DNA of 64,000 nt from Geothrix sp. (GTDB lineage: Bacteria > Acidobacteriota > Holophagae > Holophagales > Holophagaceae), in NCBI GenBank assembly GCA_019449415.1, contig JAGRPP010000015.1:154077-218076 (forward strand), read 5' to 3'. The notes under the pieces are model-generated. The model was not told the DNA's origin. It did no database searches and worked only from the letters and a program-made list of their open reading frames with translations. Made by a program: the position numbers and the translations under genes. Position 1 is the stretch's first letter, and every line of letters begins with the position of its first letter. Positions 60,992 to 64,000 of this stretch are shown piece after piece.

Positions 60992-62280
60992 AGGGCCCGC
61001 AACGGCAGCCACCACAGCTGTTCCGGAGCGCCGAAGGTTAGGGTACCCGTCTCTGGCCGCAAGCCTGCGTCGCCCGTCGGTGCCGCGAAGCCAGTGGGGG
61101 GGGCCAGGTTCTTCCAGGCTTCGGCCCAGGTAAGGGTGGTCATGGTCTCCTCGCCGGGCTTCCACCGGTAGATGCGGTCCAGACCCTGCTTCAGGTGCGC
61201 CTCCCATTGGTCGCGGGATGGAGCAGGGGGCTGGGCCGCAGGCATGGAAGGCGATGGTTCCGGGCTGGGCTCCCCTGCCACCGGCTGGGCCGCTTCTTGA
61301 ATGGGGACAGGAGCCGAAGGCAGGGTGGGCCGCGCCAGCCCGAACCAGAGCGCACCTGACGCATCTACGCCCAGAAGTCGCAGCAGGTCCGCGTCCAGGG
61401 CCGCGGTCTCGGGAAGAAGAGCCTTCAGGTTTCTGGATTCTCCCGGGACGCCCTTGGGGTCGAGAGGCATCAGCAGACCGGGTTCCGGCTGCCACCAGGC
61501 GGACTTGGCCGATCCCGCGAGGGTGCCGAGGTTACGGCCGAATCCCAGGGGTGAAGGCATTGGGCCCTTGGTGTGGGTCCAGCTTCCCTGGTGCCATACG
61601 GATAGGCCCGCCCCATGAGCCGCGAGGAAGGACCGGGATCCCGTGGGGAGCAAACAGGAGATCTCCCCAACCTCCTGGGGGAGCTCCACCTGAAGGACGG
61701 AGGCGCGGGTCGCGCCGGCCAGATCAAGGATGCTGACGCTGCCCTCGCTGAAAAGGAAGACGCTGCGCCGGTCCGGGGAGAGGGCGAGATGGATACCCTT
61801 GGCCCGATGGGCCCACTTCATCTGATCGGAGTGTAGATCCCAGGCGAGAACCAGGGCCGGCTCAGCCGCATTGGCGCCGCGGTACAGCAGCGTCACCGCC
61901 TCACCAGGAACCACGACCGCATCCACCAGATCGGCGAATTGGAAGAAGCTGGCCGACACGCCCGGCGGGCAAGGCAGGGAGAGAGTGGCTCCCAGCTGGC
62001 CATCCTGAAAGAGCACGATCCGCTGTCGTCCCGTTTGCGTCAGAACTTGCGCGACCGCGGCGCCTCCTGGGAGAGGACCCGCCCAGCGGACCGTCCTGAG
62101 AGGGACCGATGGCGGTTGCAACACCACAAGCGTACCTGCACCCGACGCCTCCGTTTGAAACAGGGGCTGGACCTCATCCTGAGGTGGCGCGCCGGGCGTG
62201 CGCCGGGTCAACCAGAAGGACCCGATGCCAAGGGATAGGCCAAGCGCTGCGATGCCGAGGAGCGGTTTGGGGCGGATCAT
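60979..62280 (-). CDS. membrane-anchored or secreted protein, unknown
   Basis: The 433-residue protein begins with one membrane helix or uncleaved signal (about 7-25) followed by a beta-rich region with repeated strands (WDLHSDQMKWAHRAKGIHLALSPDRRSVFLFSEGSVSILDL), which looks like beta-propeller blades. A Pro/Ser-rich linker (about 325-360) separates a C-terminal segment rich in Trp. No family is recognised. Its ATG overlaps the trmFO stop by four bases, so it is the second gene of a trmFO operon. Confidence 0.6.
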   Translation of the reverse strand: MIRPKPLLGIAALGLSLGIGSFWLTRRTPGAPPQDEVQPLFQTEASGAGTLVVLQPPSVPLRTVRWAGPLPGGAAVAQVLTQTGRQRIVLFQDGQLGATLSLPCPPGVSASFFQFADLVDAVVVPGEAVTLLYRGANAAEPALVLAWDLHSDQMKWAHRAKGIHLALSPDRRSVFLFSEGSVSILDLAGATRASVLQVELPQEVGEISCLLPTGSRSFLAAHGAGLSVWHQGSWTHTKGPMPSPLGFGRNLGTLAGSAKSAWWQPEPGLLMPLDPKGVPGESRNLKALLPETAALDADLLRLLGVDASGALWFGLARPTLPSAPVPIQEAAQPVAGEPSPEPSPSMPAAQPPAPSRDQWEAHLKQGLDRIYRWKPGEETMTTLTWAEAWKNLAPPTGFAAPTGDAGLRPETGTLTFGAPEQLWWLPLRALQPR

Positions 62281-63623
62281 TGCGCGGCTCCAAGGACTTG
62301 CAGGTGCCGGTCGAGCGCCAGCAGGGCCCGCTCACGGTGGGCCCTGCCCTTGGCGGATTTCACCGCCCGGGTTCCCCCCGCGCGCTTGAGCCCCCGCAAG
62401 TCGAGCAGACCCTCGGGAAGGGGCGGCAGCAGACCGAGCATGGCATTGGTCGGGCCGAAGTCCTTGCCGGAGGCGTGGGCCAGGTAGTGGAGCAGGCTGC
62501 CCAGCACCGTCTCCTGCGGAAAGGGGAGGGCGACCAGGCCTTGCACGGCGCGGTCCACGGCGAAGGCAGCCGCCAGACCGCCAGCGGCGGACTCCAGATA
62601 GCCTTCCACCCCAGAGAGCTGACCGGCGATCCACAGGTTCGCAATGAATTTGACAGCAAGTGTCGAATCGAGCATCCGCGGGGCCTGGATGTAGGTGTTC
62701 CGGTGGATGCTTCCAAAGCGGACGAATTCCGCTGATTCGAGGCCAGGAATCAGGCGGAAGACCTCTTTCTGGGCGCCCCACTTCAGGCGGGTCTGAAAGC
62801 CGACCAGGTTGAAGTGCTCACCGGCGAGGGTGTCTTGGCGGAGCTGGATGACCGCATGGGGCCAGCGCCCGGTGCGGGGATCGTCCAGCCCCACCGGCTT
62901 CATGGGGCCGTGGCGGAGGGTCTCTCGGCCACGGTCCGCCATGACCTCGATGGGCAGGCAGGCCTCGAAGTAGGGCGTGTCCGCCTCATGGAGGGGCACG
63001 CGCTCCGCGGCGAGCAGCGCATCCAGGAACCGTTCGTACTGCGCCTTGTCCATGGGGCAGTTGATGAAGTCCGGACCGCCCTTGTCGTAGCGCGCCGCCA
63101 TCCAGGCGATGCCCATGTCGATGCTGTCGCGTTCCACGATGGGGGCAATCGCATCGTAGAAATGGAGGCTCCCGTTTCCGGTGAGGTCGGCAAGCCAGGC
63201 GGCCAGGGGTTCCGAGGTGAGGGGGCCTGTGGCCAGGATGGTCGGCATCGTGAGGTCCGGACAGGCGATCTGGGCCTCTTCCCAGTGGATGCGGGGATGC
63301 GCCTTCAATTCGGCGGTGACCATCCCGGAGAAGGCCTCACGGTCGACGGCGAGGCTGTTTCCCGCCGGAACGCGGGTGGCTTCGGCGCAGCGCAGGATCA
63401 GCGAATCCATGCGCCGCAACTCGGCCTTGAGGATCCCGGTGGCCGAGTCGGGATCGTCACTCTTGAAGGAGTTGGAACAGACCATTTCCGCGGCGCGGTC
63501 CGTGGTGTGGGCGGGCGTGGTCCACCGGGGCCTCATCTCGGAGATCAGGACCTCCTGGCCCCTCGACGCCAGCTGCCAGGCGGCTTCCGAGCCAGCCAGG
63601 CCCGCCCCGATGATGTGGATCAC
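62277..63623 (-). CDS. trmFO: folate-dependent tRNA m5U54 methyltransferase TrmFO
   Basis: The 448-residue flavoprotein methylates U54 in the T loop with methylenetetrahydrofolate. It shows the FAD motif IIGAGLAGSEAAWQLASRG at the start, CSNSFKSDDPDSATGILKAELRRMDSLI with the reactive cysteine, VPAGNSLAVDREAFS and GVEGYLESAAGGLAAA. The start is GTG 63623 with AGGGAGAGC upstream. It is transcribed away from the probable rRNA promoter. Confidence 0.96.
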   Translation of the reverse strand: MIHIIGAGLAGSEAAWQLASRGQEVLISEMRPRWTTPAHTTDRAAEMVCSNSFKSDDPDSATGILKAELRRMDSLILRCAEATRVPAGNSLAVDREAFSGMVTAELKAHPRIHWEEAQIACPDLTMPTILATGPLTSEPLAAWLADLTGNGSLHFYDAIAPIVERDSIDMGIAWMAARYDKGGPDFINCPMDKAQYERFLDALLAAERVPLHEADTPYFEACLPIEVMADRGRETLRHGPMKPVGLDDPRTGRWPHAVIQLRQDTLAGEHFNLVGFQTRLKWGAQKEVFRLIPGLESAEFVRFGSIHRNTYIQAPRMLDSTLAVKFIANLWIAGQLSGVEGYLESAAGGLAAAFAVDRAVQGLVALPFPQETVLGSLLHYLAHASGKDFGPTNAMLGLLPPLPEGLLDLRGLKRAGGTRAVKSAKGRAHRERALLALDRHLQVLGAAQ

Positions 63624-64000
63624 GCGCTCTCCCTGTTTGGGAGGATTCTACCGTCAAGGATGCGCCCGGCTTCCAAGCCCCTCCTCCCAAAGCGGCTTCC
63701 CGGGTGCCGCACGCCCTTGCCGGACACGCCAGATGGCACGATCTTGGGGGTTCCGGGAGGTCACCTGAAATTTTCTCTTGCGTCATTGGCGACCAGTGAT
63801 AGTCTGAATGTCCTGCGCAGTTGAGGCTGCGAGGTGCCGAGGGGAGCCGAGAGGCGAGCTTCGGAGCGTGCGGAGAGCACGGGGCGTCTTTGAAAACCGG
63901 ATAGAAGATAGGAAGCCTTTGAGGGTTCCGTTCCGCGTCTAAGGATGGGGGATGGGATTCAGAACAATTTTTCGACCAGAACATTGGCCCGAGGGGAGAC
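63624..64000 (+). promoter_or_regulatory. probable rRNA operon promoter and leader, no protein gene
   Basis: This 377-base gap has no supported ORF. TTGCGT (63778-63783) and TAGTCT (63800-63805, 16-base spacer) form a promoter with an AT-rich upstream stretch (AAATTTTCTC). Downstream GTCTTTGAAAA (63886-63896) resembles the boxA antitermination element found before 16S genes, and the G/A-rich text that follows has the look of a 16S leader. The 16S gene itself would begin just beyond the right edge, so this is inference from style and position. Confidence 0.45.

Overview
The window is GC-rich bacterial chromosome, densely packed on both strands, with many 4-bp stop/start overlaps (ATGA, GTGA). 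A diderm envelope is implied by an LptE-type LPS lipoprotein, flagellar P- and L-ring genes, and type IV pilus minor pilins with a PilY1. c-type haem proteins (a tetrahaem cytochrome and a haem-binding sensor kinase) point to respiratory metal or redox chemistry. Together this fits an acidobacterial Holophagae-type organism (Geothrix/Holophaga relatives). That placement is inference from gene content and style, because no rRNA gene lies inside the window. No prophage, insertion sequence, CRISPR array or tRNA was found.

Layout: 1-5.3 kb holds the end of an unknown gene, a secreted tetrahaem cytochrome, an orphan PstS-like binding protein, cysS, a GAF protein, a YbgC-type thioesterase and two small secreted proteins. 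5.4-10.9 kb holds a Bat-type operon (DUF58, membrane protein, two VWA proteins) without its usual MoxR ATPase, preceded by a DUF4139 protein. 11-15.6 kb holds an SRPBCC protein, a YggS/zinc-ribbon pair, CIRCE-controlled groES-groEL and a Lys/Cys-rich secreted peptide.

15.7-20.4 kb is the most unusual part: a four-gene operon encoding a four-cluster ferredoxin, an NrfD/HybB-type quinone-reactive membrane subunit, a histidine kinase with two periplasmic haem motifs, and a membrane-anchored receiver fused to a GcvH-like domain that lacks the lipoyl lysine. It reads as a quinone/redox sensing and signalling module. 20.5-38.6 kb is mostly housekeeping (lipA, scpA, uvrC, anmK, gatC, tsaD, priA) mixed with a large secreted SdrD-like protein, a slipin, a TgpA-like transglutaminase and a GxxExxY protein whose C-terminus is encoded by an intergenic repeat.

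38.7-46.3 kb is a minor-pilin operon ending in a 1462-residue PilY1. 46.4-55.3 kb holds rsmA-rnj, a sigma/anti-sigma/Spy-like stress operon, hpt-lptE-holA, a two-subunit class I fumarase and prmC. 55.4-61 kb is a flagellar operon (flgH, flgI, flgJ, flgM, two small genes, flgK, flgL). The window ends with an unknown anchored protein, trmFO, and what looks like the promoter and leader of an rRNA operon running off the end.

Across the window at least eight genes have a TAnnnT-like hexamer 5-7 nt before the start codon, suggesting that leaderless mRNAs are common in this genome.
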